Origin: JAAZBW01 sp035647855
Lineage (GTDB): Bacteria; Actinomycetota; Actinomycetes; Actinomycetales; Actinomycetaceae
Reading direction: 5' to 3'
NCBI GenBank assembly: GCA_035647855.1
Contig: DASRMP010000065.1
Coordinates: forward strand, 1-15,319
DNA length: 15,319 bases
This document shows, piece by piece, positions 7,390-14,639 of this stretch (positions are counted from its first letter, which is position 1; each line of letters opens with the position of its first letter). The notes under the pieces are model-generated. The model worked only from the letters and a program-made list of their open reading frames with translations. It made no database searches and was not told the origin of the DNA. The translations under genes and the position numbers were made by a program.

Positions 7390-7520
7390 GAAACGCCTAC
7401 GGAAGTCGCCACCGAAGGCGCCCGAAGGCGCCGAGGCGGCCGGAACTCCTACAGAAGTCGCCACCGAAGGCCCCCGAAGGCGCCGGGGCTGCCGGAACGC
7501 CTACAGAAGTCGCCGCCGCC
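7390..7520. repeat. 53-bp tandem repeat sharing the CGCCTAC motif
   Basis: Units at 7390-7442 and 7443-7494, and a partial one from 7495 to about 7520, each begin with a GAACGCCTACAGAAGTCGCC-like motif (one base substituted to CTCCTAC in unit 2). The same motif forms the arms of the inverted repeat at 7238-7307. No open frame here resembles a known protein. Confidence 0.75.
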
Positions 7521-7521
7521 A

Positions 7522-7577
7522 GCCACCGCAGGCCACCGCCGGCCACCGCAGACCAACAAAGGCCACCGGGGGCGGCC
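7522..7577. repeat. 10-bp tandem repeat next to a stop codon
   Basis: The decamer GCCACCGCAG recurs at 7522, 7532, 7542, 7552 (degenerate) and 7562, in phase, and the array ends directly at the stop codon of the minus-strand gene (7578). It would lie in that gene's 3' UTR. Confidence 0.6.
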
Positions 7578-8615
7578 CTAAACGAGCCCGGGCTCAAGGA
7601 GAAGCGGTCGCGGTCGGTACTGAGCGAGGACCTCTCGGCCGAGTGTCTTTTCGAGGGTGACTCGAAGCGCGGCATTTGTTCTGATGTTGTCGTTGACGAT
7701 CTGGTGGACCGGGAAACCGGCCGCACGGAGCGAGAGGTACCGCTGCTTCTCGTTGAGGAGCCGCTGTTTGGCGTCGTCGCCGTCGTATTTCATCATTCCG
7801 TCGAACTCGAAGCCGACCCCCAGTTCCTTGATCCAGAGGTCGAGGAAGAAGATGCTGTCGTTCTCGTGGATGGGAACGGGGAACTGGGTCTGTGGAGACG
7901 GCAGCCCCAGCGCCAGAATCACCCATCTCAGTTCGGATTCCTTGGGCGATTCCGCGAGCGGGTCGGCGAACCTCACGAGTTCGCGAGCGCGACGCACGCC
8001 CGGGAACCGGGTCATCGAACCAAGGCGCTCCAGTAGCTGTGCACGGATCTCCTCGGCGCGACTCCGTGTCGCTTCTGGCCGGAACTTGGACGCGTTGCAC
8101 AATCGCCCCAGCGCCGCATCGATCACGACGATCGCCGCTCGGGGTGACCTCATCCGTCCCATGTCAAGAATGAGGCGCTCGAGCGTGCAGACCCGGATCC
8201 CTTCGACGATCGTGACGTCTGACTCCTCCAACCTCATCGAATGGCGGATGATTCTGCCTGGGGCACCGTGTTCGCCCGGGAGCGGCCGCAACTCCGTTGA
8301 ACTTCGGCCTGCTGTTGGCGGTGTGGACAGATGCACCAAGCCTGTTGCCTCCGAGAGCGGCAAGCCCCACACCGCGGCGGCGCTCTCGAGGACCATGACC
8401 GAGTCTGGGCTCACCAGGGATTGCCATAGAATCCGCGCGAGGTGGATCATCTCCCGCCGTTTCCACGCCGACCACTCACGCGCGACCAGCAAATACGCAC
8501 CCTGTCCGATCTTGAGATAATCCTTCTTGACGCTGGCGGGCCGCTTTCCCTGTATACGAGTGAGATAGAGGCGGCTGCGCAGTTCGTCGAAGCTCCCGGA
8601 TGATCCGACTGTCAT
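7578..8615 (-). CDS. AbiEi-like protein with VSR/DUF559-type nuclease-like domain, second copy
   Basis: This 345-residue protein has the same layout as the product of 460-1542. An N-terminal winged-helix-like part ends in YLKIGQGAYLL (33-43). The AbiEi-type middle has VLESAAAVWGLP (75-86), VHLSTP (94-99) and GIRVCTLERLILDMGR with AIVVIDAAL. The C-terminal domain has SPKESELRW, then FFLDLW (Asp259) and FEFDGMMKY (Glu270, Asp272, Lys276), then NEKQRYLSLRAAG, matching VSR/DUF559-like PD-(D/E)XK nucleases. ATG 8615 is chosen because the upstream frame runs into the divergent gene's start; no strong Shine-Dalgarno is visible. It is divergent from the PemK-like gene (115 bp apart), and its 3' flank is packed with repeats. 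Catalysis is not demonstrated; a defence or toxin-antitoxin role is an inference. Confidence 0.78.
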   Translation of the reverse strand: MTVGSSGSFDELRSRLYLTRIQGKRPASVKKDYLKIGQGAYLLVAREWSAWKRREMIHLARILWQSLVSPDSVMVLESAAAVWGLPLSEATGLVHLSTPPTAGRSSTELRPLPGEHGAPGRIIRHSMRLEESDVTIVEGIRVCTLERLILDMGRMRSPRAAIVVIDAALGRLCNASKFRPEATRSRAEEIRAQLLERLGSMTRFPGVRRARELVRFADPLAESPKESELRWVILALGLPSPQTQFPVPIHENDSIFFLDLWIKELGVGFEFDGMMKYDGDDAKQRLLNEKQRYLSLRAAGFPVHQIVNDNIRTNAALRVTLEKTLGREVLAQYRPRPLLLEPGLV

Positions 8616-8666
8616 GTCGCAACTCTGGAGCTTTTTGGTGAGGCTGTCCAGCCGCCGATCCGGACT

Positions 8667-8675
8667 TGTGGACAA
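8667..8675 (-). promoter_or_regulatory. Single DnaA-box-like site
   Basis: The minus strand reads TTGTCCACA here, the GC-rich actinobacterial form of the DnaA box. It is embedded in the palindrome CTTGTGGACAAG (8665-8676) in the middle of the 115-bp divergent region between the nuclease-like gene and the PemK-like gene. A lone box could mark DnaA-responsive transcription, or be chance. Confidence 0.35.
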
Positions 8676-8730
8676 GCCCGCGCCAACGTGGCCTGCAAGC
8701 ACGCCGGAGGCCGGGCAATACGCTGGGCCC

Positions 8731-9402
8731 ATGAGCCCCTCCTTCAAGAGCCTCCTCCAGCGCGCCGGTCGCGAGGCCGTCCGCGCCGTCGAGAAGGCAA
8801 TCCGCACGACCACGACGACGGCGCGCTCACGCACCACCGCCCCTCGCCGCGCATCTCACAGCACGACGACGACGGCACGCCCGAGCAGCCGCGACACCCG
8901 CCAGATCGAAAAACAGTCCGGTTATGGGCAGGCGTCGTCGGCGGGGTATGCCCACGGAGGGGAACCCTCGCCGTACGGGAGGGCATCGGCGCGGGAACTC
9001 AACGTCGCAGCCCTCCCCCAGTTCGATTACGCGCCCCACAAGGACGGCGACGCCGATCCCGGCGAAGTCGCATGGACGTGGGTGCCGTATGAGGACATTC
9101 CGGAGGTCGGGAAGGACCGACCGGTGCTGGTCCTGGCGTATCTCGGGCGAGACCTCGTGGTGCTGCAGATGACTTCGCAGGACAACACCCGCGACCGTGC
9201 CGAGGAAGCGCGCCATGGCCGCTACTGGATGGACATCGGCTCCGGGAACTGGGATTCGCGCGGCCGGCCGTCGGAGGCGCGGATCGATCGGCTGCTCGTA
9301 GTTGGGCAGGAGGCAATCCGGCGTGAGGGCGGCGTGCTCGACGAGCGGATCTTCAATCGAGTAGTGGCCGCGGTGAAGGAAGCGCACGCGCTGGGGCTCT
9401 GA
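8731..9402 (+). CDS. PemK/MazF-family toxin-like protein
   Basis: The 223-residue protein has a C-terminal half matching the actinobacterial PemK/MazF-like family: VAWTWVPYEDI (113-123), KDRPVLVLAYLGRDLVVLQM (128-147), TSQDN (148-152), GRYWMDIGSGNWD (163-175), GRPSEARIDRLL (178-189). PemK/MazF toxins are single-strand-specific mRNA endoribonucleases. The N-terminal 100 residues are low-complexity and basic, with two Thr runs (26-30 and 45-48), unlike compact MazF toxins of about 110 residues. No antitoxin gene lies beside it; the neighbours are a divergent nuclease-like gene and rpsT. ATG 8731 has no Shine-Dalgarno within range, and a TACGCT at 8719-8724 would suit a leaderless transcript. 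The function as an active toxin is uncertain; this chromosomal group may have a housekeeping role. Confidence 0.8.
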   Translation: MSPSFKSLLQRAGREAVRAVEKAIRTTTTTARSRTTAPRRASHSTTTTARPSSRDTRQIEKQSGYGQASSAGYAHGGEPSPYGRASARELNVAALPQFDYAPHKDGDADPGEVAWTWVPYEDIPEVGKDRPVLVLAYLGRDLVVLQMTSQDNTRDRAEEARHGRYWMDIGSGNWDSRGRPSEARIDRLLVVGQEAIRREGGVLDERIFNRVVAAVKEAHALGL

Positions 9403-9471
9403 CGCCGTCGTGGATTGTGAGCGATCTTGCACCCCTGCCGCATTCCGGGAGAACGCCCAAGCGCGCGGTTT

Positions 9472-9480
9472 TGCTACAGT
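9472..9480 (+). promoter_or_regulatory. Extended -10 promoter of rpsT
   Basis: TGCTACAGT contains the extended -10 dinucleotide TG, one spacer base and the hexamer TACAGT (9475-9480). No good -35 is visible, as is usual for extended -10 promoters. Transcription would start near 9487, giving rpsT a leader of about 120 nt. Confidence 0.5.
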
Positions 9481-9606
9481 TGGCGTTTGGGTTCCTGCTC
9501 GGTCGGGTGGGGCCCGGCCGATGGCACGCACAGGCATCCCCACGCCGCAGTCCCGCCCTCGGCGCAGCCCTCGACGACCAGCTCCCAGACATCAGAAAGA
9601 TCATTC

Positions 9607-9885
9607 GTGGCAAATATCAAGTCGCAGATCAAGCGAATTCGCACCAACGAGAAGGCGCGCCAGCGCAATCAGTCGGTGAAGAGCGAGCTCAAGACCTACG
9701 TGCGCAGGGTGCGCGTGGCTGTCGAGGCCGGAGACCAGGACGCTGCGGAGAGCGCGCTCAAGGACGCGTCCCGGAAGCTCGACAAGGCCGTCTCCAAGGG
9801 CGTCATCCACAAGAACCAGGCCGCCAACCGTAAGCGGAAGCTGGCGAAGACCGTCAACCAGATGGGCGAGACCGTCGAGGCCTGA
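9607..9885 (+). CDS. rpsT: 30S ribosomal protein S20
   Basis: S20 binds 16S rRNA in the body of the 30S subunit and is a primary assembly protein. The 92-residue product starts at a GTG and reads MANIKSQIKRIRTNEKARQR, the typical S20 N-terminus, followed by basic helices (LKTYVRRVR, DASRKLDKAVSKGVIHKNQA, NRKRKLAK). Length is slightly above the usual 86-88. The GTG is chosen by homology; AGAAAG about 7 bases upstream is a weak ribosome site. It is a single-gene unit, with its own promoter and a strong terminator. Confidence 0.97.
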   Translation: MANIKSQIKRIRTNEKARQRNQSVKSELKTYVRRVRVAVEAGDQDAAESALKDASRKLDKAVSKGVIHKNQAANRKRKLAKTVNQMGETVEA

Positions 9886-9902
9886 CTCGCACGTCAGAGC
9901 AG

Positions 9903-9935
9903 AGGAGCGGGGCACCGGATCGGTGCCCCGCTCCT
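9903..9935. terminator. Strong hairpin terminator between rpsT and the glycosyltransferase
   Basis: A perfect 14-bp stem (9904-9917 against 9921-9934) with a 3-nt loop (GAT), extended by an A-T pair at 9903/9935, lies 18 bp after the rpsT stop. The plus-strand T-tail is weak (TTGCGT), as is common in GC-rich actinobacteria. Its position between converging genes suits termination from both sides. Confidence 0.75.
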
Positions 9936-9949
9936 TGCGTCCTCGACCA

Positions 9950-10012
9950 CTTCCGCGCCCGCCGTGCGCCGTTCCGCGCCGGCCGTGCGCCGTTCCGCGC
10001 CGGCCGTGCGCC
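9950..10012. repeat. 21-bp minisatellite, three copies
   Basis: Three 21-bp units (core TTCCGCGCCGGCCGTGCGCC) occupy 9950-9970, 9971-9991 and 9992-10012; the last two are identical. The array ends 2 bp from the glycosyltransferase stop codon (10015-10017). Confidence 0.85.
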
Positions 10013-10014
10013 GT

Positions 10015-11136
10015 TCACGCAGTCTGCAACTGCTCCGCCGCCCGCAGTTCCGCGGCGAGGTGCCAGTAGCCGATGAGGTCGTCGTTCATGGCTTCCCATG
10101 TGCGCGTGAGAGCGCGGCGCCGCCCCGCATCGCCCATCCTCGCCCGGAGTTCCGGATCGCGGACCAGCCGCTCGACCGCCGCCCGCATCTCCGCCGGCCG
10201 GTTGGGGTCGTAGAGGAAGCCGGTCTCGCCGTGAACCACCTGGTCCACGGGACCGCCCTCGTTGGGCGCAACCACGGGCACGCCGCAAGCCATCGCCTCC
10301 TGCACGGTGAGCCCGAAGGTCTCGAACCTGCCCGTGTGCACGAAGATGTCGAGGCTTGCGTACGCCGCAGCAAGCTCTTCGCCGGACAGCCGGCCCGAGA
10401 AGTACGCCTCGGGCAGTGCCTTCTCGATCTTCGGCCGGACGATGCCGTCCCCGACGACGGCCAAGTCACCCAGGTCCGCCACCGCACCGAGCCTCTCGAC
10501 CTCCTTCTCGGGCGCCAGCCGTCCCACATACCCGATCACGGGCCGCCCCGTCCGCGCAAACCTCGCCCGCAACTCGCGGCCGGCCTCAGAATCGCGCCGT
10601 GCAGGGTGGAACAGATCGGCATCCACACCGTGCGGCCAGACGATCACATCCTCGATGCCCCACGCCCCGAGTTCGGCAGCTGCGGGACTCGAGGGCGCGA
10701 GGTTGACGTCGGCGTGCTGGTGCGCCCAATAGAGCCACTTCTCGGAGGGGCCCGAAAGGAACGGAAGGTGGTTGCGCTTGGCGAAGCCGGGAACGTCCGT
10801 CTGGTAGACGGCGCAACTCGGGATTCCGCGCCGGTCCGCGACAACGAGCGCGTTGAATCCGAGGAAGAACGGCGCGGCCGCATGCACCACGTCCGGCTGG
10901 AACTCCTTCATCGCCATCGAGAGGATGCGGGTCGGGAAGCCCACGCGCATGCCCATCCACGGGAACGAGGTCACCTCGATCACCGGAAATCCGTTGTACT
11001 GCCGCGGCGCCGGTCCCGGGCAGACGATCAGTGCCTCGTGTCCGCGGGTGGCGAGGTGGTCCAGGGTGTGCAGAAGCGTCGTGGTCACGCCGTTGACGGA
11101 CGGCAGGAACGTTTCGGCAGACACAAGTACTCTCAC
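10015..11136 (-). CDS. GT4-family glycosyltransferase, MgtA/PimB-like
   Basis: The 373-residue enzyme has the two Rossmann-like domains of GT-B glycosyltransferases. The N-terminal domain starts MRVLVSAETFLPSVNGV with the donor-side glycine (Gly16). The C-terminal domain has VGRLAPEKE (204-212, with the nucleotide-sugar-binding Arg206 and Lys211), VVGDG (227-231) and the E-x7-E motif FETFGLTVQE (271-280), with Glu272 and Glu280. The sequence is closest to GDP-mannose-dependent alpha-mannosyltransferases (MgtA/PimB group) that build mannosylated lipids in actinobacteria; the YQTDVPGFA segment (111-119) is typical of that group. The donor and acceptor are inferred. It starts at a GTG, lies between holA and rpsT, and is 131 bp downstream of holA on the same strand. 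Confidence 0.88.
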   Translation of the reverse strand: MRVLVSAETFLPSVNGVTTTLLHTLDHLATRGHEALIVCPGPAPRQYNGFPVIEVTSFPWMGMRVGFPTRILSMAMKEFQPDVVHAAAPFFLGFNALVVADRRGIPSCAVYQTDVPGFAKRNHLPFLSGPSEKWLYWAHQHADVNLAPSSPAAAELGAWGIEDVIVWPHGVDADLFHPARRDSEAGRELRARFARTGRPVIGYVGRLAPEKEVERLGAVADLGDLAVVGDGIVRPKIEKALPEAYFSGRLSGEELAAAYASLDIFVHTGRFETFGLTVQEAMACGVPVVAPNEGGPVDQVVHGETGFLYDPNRPAEMRAAVERLVRDPELRARMGDAGRRRALTRTWEAMNDDLIGYWHLAAELRAAEQLQTA

Positions 11137-11267
11137 GCATTCGAATCTCGCACATGGGCCGCACCAGACTGCTCAGACTTAAGGAGGAATTGCCGGTGTG
11201 AGATGGGCCGCAAGTATTACCGGAAATCCCCCGGGGGCGCCCTGAGGGTACCCGTCCAAGCAGGCCA

Positions 11268-12236
11268 CTACCTGCGGTTACGCGCCTCCGCCACGCGCAG
11301 CAGTGCCCTCTCGACCGCGAATTCCGGATCCCGCGACTGGCCCTTCACCTCGGCATCCGCCTGGGCCACCGCAGTGATCGAATCGGCGAGCGCCTCGGGC
11401 GTCCAGCCGCGCAGACCGCTCTCCGCATTCCGGATTTGCCACGGCGCCATTCCCAGTTCTCCGGGCGAAAGCCCACGGCCGCGCGCCGCCCCCACCTTCA
11501 CGAGCGTGCGCAGCTTGATCGCGAGGGCAGCAACGAGCGGAACGGCCGGCGTCCCGGTGGCCATCGCATGCCGGGCGAGCGCAACCGCCTCACCGGACCT
11601 CCCCTCGAGCGCAGCGTCCGCGACCCGGAATCCGGTGGCCTCCACCCGCCCGCCGTAGTAGCGGTTCACCATCTCGACCGTGATGGTGCCCTCGGTGTCC
11701 GAGACGAGCTGCCGCACGGCCGCGTCCAGTTCCCGCAGGTCAGACCCGACTGCCTCGATCAGCGCCTGCACCGCCTCACGTTCTGTCCGCCGACCGGCAC
11801 GTCTGAGGTCCGCGAGGACGAAGCCGTTCTTGTCACGATCGCCCTTGATGGTCTCGCAGTTGACGACCTCCCCCGCCTTCGCCATCGCATCGAGCAACCT
11901 CTTGCCGCGGTTCCCGCCCGCGTGACGCACGATCAGCCAGACGTCAGTCTCGGGCCTCTCGATGTACTCCAGAGTGTCCGTGAGGAACGCGTCATTCATG
12001 GACTCGGCACCGCTCGCAACGATCGCCCGCGGCTCACCGAACAGGGACGGGCTCACGAGGTAGGTGAGCGAGCCGGTCTCGTAACTGGCGGCATCGATCC
12101 GCGTGATCTCGACCTCCGGGTCCGCATCGCGCGCCTGCTGCAGCAGCCGTTCGATCGCCCGGTCTCCCAGCACTTCCTCGGGGCCCCTCACCAGAACGAG
12201 GGGCACGAGCGAGACTCTGTCCCACGTGGTCGCCAT
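11268..12236 (-). CDS. holA: DNA polymerase III delta subunit
   Basis: Delta opens the beta sliding clamp within the clamp loader. The 322-residue product shows the delta pattern: VLVRGPEEVLGDRAI (14-28), SLFGEPRAIV, the middle helical domain, YYGGRVEATGFRVADAAL and the collar-domain segment GMAPWQIRNAESGLRGW. I chose ATG 12236, where the delta N-terminus begins and GAGGA lies just upstream, though spacing is short; ATG 12248 and ATG 12290 are in frame but add non-conserved residues. Its first 203 nt overlap the reading frame of comEC. Together with comEC and comEA it forms one minus-strand unit. Confidence 0.93.
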   Translation of the reverse strand: MATTWDRVSLVPLVLVRGPEEVLGDRAIERLLQQARDADPEVEITRIDAASYETGSLTYLVSPSLFGEPRAIVASGAESMNDAFLTDTLEYIERPETDVWLIVRHAGGNRGKRLLDAMAKAGEVVNCETIKGDRDKNGFVLADLRRAGRRTEREAVQALIEAVGSDLRELDAAVRQLVSDTEGTITVEMVNRYYGGRVEATGFRVADAALEGRSGEAVALARHAMATGTPAVPLVAALAIKLRTLVKVGAARGRGLSPGELGMAPWQIRNAESGLRGWTPEALADSITAVAQADAEVKGQSRDPEFAVERALLRVAEARNRR

Positions 12237-14580
12237 GGTCCTCAGCATCCCACGAGCCACCGACATCCACGACGACGTCTCCCCAGTCATCCGTCCGCCG
12301 CACCGATCCGCTCACAGACTCGTAGAGCTCGATCGCCTCGGCGGCCGGGTGGCCGTATTCGTTGTCGAAGCCCACTGAGACGAGCGCGACGTCCGGCTGC
12401 AGCCGCTCCGCCAGATCCCTGCTCTGTTGTTTCGCCCCGTGATGCGCGACGGCGACGACGTCCACGTGCCCGGCACCCGCATCCTCCATGGTGGAGTCGA
12501 GTGCGTTCTGGGCGTCGCGGCCGATATCGCCCAACTGCATCGCAGTGTGGCCCGAAGGCGCTTGGAAGAGGACGATGAGCGAAAGGTCGTTGACATCGCC
12601 GGACGTAGCTCCGGGCCGCGGCCACATCGCAGTCCATTCAAGGGTGCCGGCTGTGCCGCTCTCCCCCGCGGCCGCAACCTCCGGTTCGAGCCCGACGGCG
12701 GCCGCCTCCCGCCGCACCCACGCCACCGTGCCGGCGGGCCGGTCCGCCGCTGAGACGAGCAGCCGCTCCACGGGCACGGCCGCGAGCACGGCAGGCAGGT
12801 TGCCGACATGGTCGGCATGGGGATGCGTGAGCACGAGAAGATCGAGCCGACTGACGCCGGCACGAGCGAGGCAGTCCTGTGAACGTCCGTCCTCTGGGCC
12901 GACGTCGATCATCACCGCCCGGCCCGGACCCGATCTGACCAGCATGGCGGACCCCTGCCCGACGTCGCACTGCCACGCGAACCAATCCGGCGTGAGCGAG
13001 GCGAGACGGGTGATGCCCAAGACAATCACCATCGCGACCACCAGCACGCCGGCCGGCACGGCGGACGACACACCGGCCGACACGCCGGCCACGCCCCCGG
13101 AAGTCCGGCGTCTACGAAGACGGCCGAGCAGCAGAATCCCCCAGATGATCGCCGCTCCGAGCACGGCCAGCAGCGCCGCGCCGCCAGGTCCGCCCGGCCA
13201 CGGAACTGCCGCGAACGGAACATGGCCGGCGATGACCGCCACTCCCGCGATCCACCCCGTGAAAACCTCGGCAATCCGGGCAAAGACGAGCGCGAGGCCC
13301 GGAAGCGGGACCGCGAGACCGACCCCGAGCAGACTGAAAACCGTCGCCGGCGCAACCACCGGCGCCACCACCGCGTTCGCCGCGACGCCGATCAGGCTGA
13401 ACTCCGGCGAGAACAACACCATGATCGGCGCGCATGCGAGCCCAGCGGCAATCGGCACGGCGAGCGCCATCCCGAGCGCGCGGCGCCGCCCGGTGGCCGA
13501 TGCTCCGGCAATCGCCTCCGTGAGCGGCATCGTGAGGACCAGGATCGAGGCCGTCGCGGCGGCGGACAGCGCGAAACCGAACTGCAGCGACAGCCACGGG
13601 TCGATGACGAGCACCGCAGTCACCCCGGCCGCGAGCGACGGCACCGCCTGTGGTGGGCGTCCGCGCGCGAGCGCCAGGATTGCCACGGACGCCATCGCCG
13701 CCGCTCGCACCACCGACGGCTCCGGCCCCACGAGCGCCACCAGCGCCCCCAGCCCGGCGATCGCCCCGGCCACTCGTGCGCGGCGCGCGAACCGGCCGAG
13801 CAGCACCGCAAGCCCCGCCATCACGAGCGAGACGTGCGAACCGGACACGGCAGTGAGATGGGCCAGCGAGGTGCGCCGCATAGCGGCCTCGAGCGTCGCG
13901 TCGATGCGGGAATCGTCCCCGACCGCAATCCCGGGCACCAACGCCCGGCCCTGCGCGCTGAGGCCGTCCGTGACATCGAGGAACGCATCCCTCGCCGTGG
14001 CGATACCGCTGAACGGCCCCGAGGGCGGCGCCCTGCCGAGGACCGCACCTTCCAGCAGGAAGCCCGCGGCATCCGACGACGGCGGCAGAGGAGCAAGACG
14101 CCCCGAAATCGACACGGTCTCGCCTCTTCGCACGTCGAGGACGTCCCCCAGCACCACGAGCGAGACCCGCGCAGCTACGGTTCGACCACCCGATTCGATG
14201 GCGATCGCGTGGAGATCGGCGGTGGCTTCCCAGCTTTTCTCCGGTCCGGCAGGTTTCGGCGGCCCGGCAACGGTTCCGTGCACTACCGCGCTCCCGCCCC
14301 CGGCAAGCAACTCCCCGACCGTGTCCCGCTCCGCGAGCCGGATCGCCGAGGACATGAACACCGCCGCGGCGACCCCGAGACACACGATCACCTGTGCTCT
14401 CCAGCCACGCTCTTGACGCTTCCGCAGCGCAATCACGGCCGCGAGCGCCGCGCCCGCGAAGAGCGCGCAGCCCACCGCAACGAGTCCGCCCCAGCCGATC
14501 TGCCCCGCGAGGTTCAACGCCGCGGCGGAACCCAGCCACGCCGTGACGAGCGCGGGGATCAGCCGCAGATCGGCCTTCAT
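12034..14580 (-). CDS. comEC: ComEC competence channel protein, with an abnormal C-terminal extension
   Basis: ComEC is the membrane channel that carries single-stranded DNA into the cytoplasm during transformation. The product has 848 residues: N-terminal membrane spans and a DUF4131-like region (1-200), the multi-pass competence domain (about 230-485, with HLTAVSGSHVSLV at 241-253), and a metallo-beta-lactamase-like domain with THPHADH (585-591), DVNDLSLIV (662-670) and VAHHGAKQQS (711-720). From about residue 778 conservation ends; the last 67 residues (from about 782) are read from the start of holA in another frame and have arginine/glycine-rich shadow composition. A TGA in a third frame (12242-12244) sits where ComEC would be expected to stop. 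The start ATG 14580 has GGTGGAG just upstream and overlaps the stop of a 20-codon open frame. Confidence 0.9.
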   Translation of the reverse strand: MKADLRLIPALVTAWLGSAAALNLAGQIGWGGLVAVGCALFAGAALAAVIALRKRQERGWRAQVIVCLGVAAAVFMSSAIRLAERDTVGELLAGGGSAVVHGTVAGPPKPAGPEKSWEATADLHAIAIESGGRTVAARVSLVVLGDVLDVRRGETVSISGRLAPLPPSSDAAGFLLEGAVLGRAPPSGPFSGIATARDAFLDVTDGLSAQGRALVPGIAVGDDSRIDATLEAAMRRTSLAHLTAVSGSHVSLVMAGLAVLLGRFARRARVAGAIAGLGALVALVGPEPSVVRAAAMASVAILALARGRPPQAVPSLAAGVTAVLVIDPWLSLQFGFALSAAATASILVLTMPLTEAIAGASATGRRRALGMALAVPIAAGLACAPIMVLFSPEFSLIGVAANAVVAPVVAPATVFSLLGVGLAVPLPGLALVFARIAEVFTGWIAGVAVIAGHVPFAAVPWPGGPGGAALLAVLGAAIIWGILLLGRLRRRRTSGGVAGVSAGVSSAVPAGVLVVAMVIVLGITRLASLTPDWFAWQCDVGQGSAMLVRSGPGRAVMIDVGPEDGRSQDCLARAGVSRLDLLVLTHPHADHVGNLPAVLAAVPVERLLVSAADRPAGTVAWVRREAAAVGLEPEVAAAGESGTAGTLEWTAMWPRPGATSGDVNDLSLIVLFQAPSGHTAMQLGDIGRDAQNALDSTMEDAGAGHVDVVAVAHHGAKQQSRDLAERLQPDVALVSVGFDNEYGHPAAEAIELYESVSGSVRRTDDWGDVVVDVGGSWDAEDHGDHVGQSLARAPRSGEGPRGSAGRPGDRTAAAAGARCGPGGRDHADRCRQLRDRLAHLPREPVPVR

Positions 14581-14639
14581 ACGGCTCCACCGCCCCACGC
14601 CGTCGCGAACGCCGGGACGAGCCTCAGGTCGGCGCTCAT
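14577..14639 (-). other. 20-codon open frame duplicating the comEC start
   Basis: It encodes MSADLRLVPAFATAW plus five residues, then TGA. The first 15 residues match the ComEC start MKADLRLIPALVTAW at 11 identical positions, and the 45 nt match at 35 positions, with a 59-bp shift. Its ATG overlaps the comEA stop (ATGA at 14636-14639) and its TGA overlaps the comEC start (ATGA at 14577-14580), so ribosomes could pass along the chain. It may be a coupling leader, a remnant of an older comEC start, or an inert duplication. Confidence 0.6.

Noticed and set aside
7238..7520. Possible CRISPR array
   Set aside because: Repeats are inverted or adjacent, with no regular unique spacers, and no cas genes are in the window.
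9964..11658. 564-codon plus-strand open frame
   Set aside because: It is the antisense of the glycosyltransferase and holA; its translation is Arg/His/Pro-rich without any family pattern.
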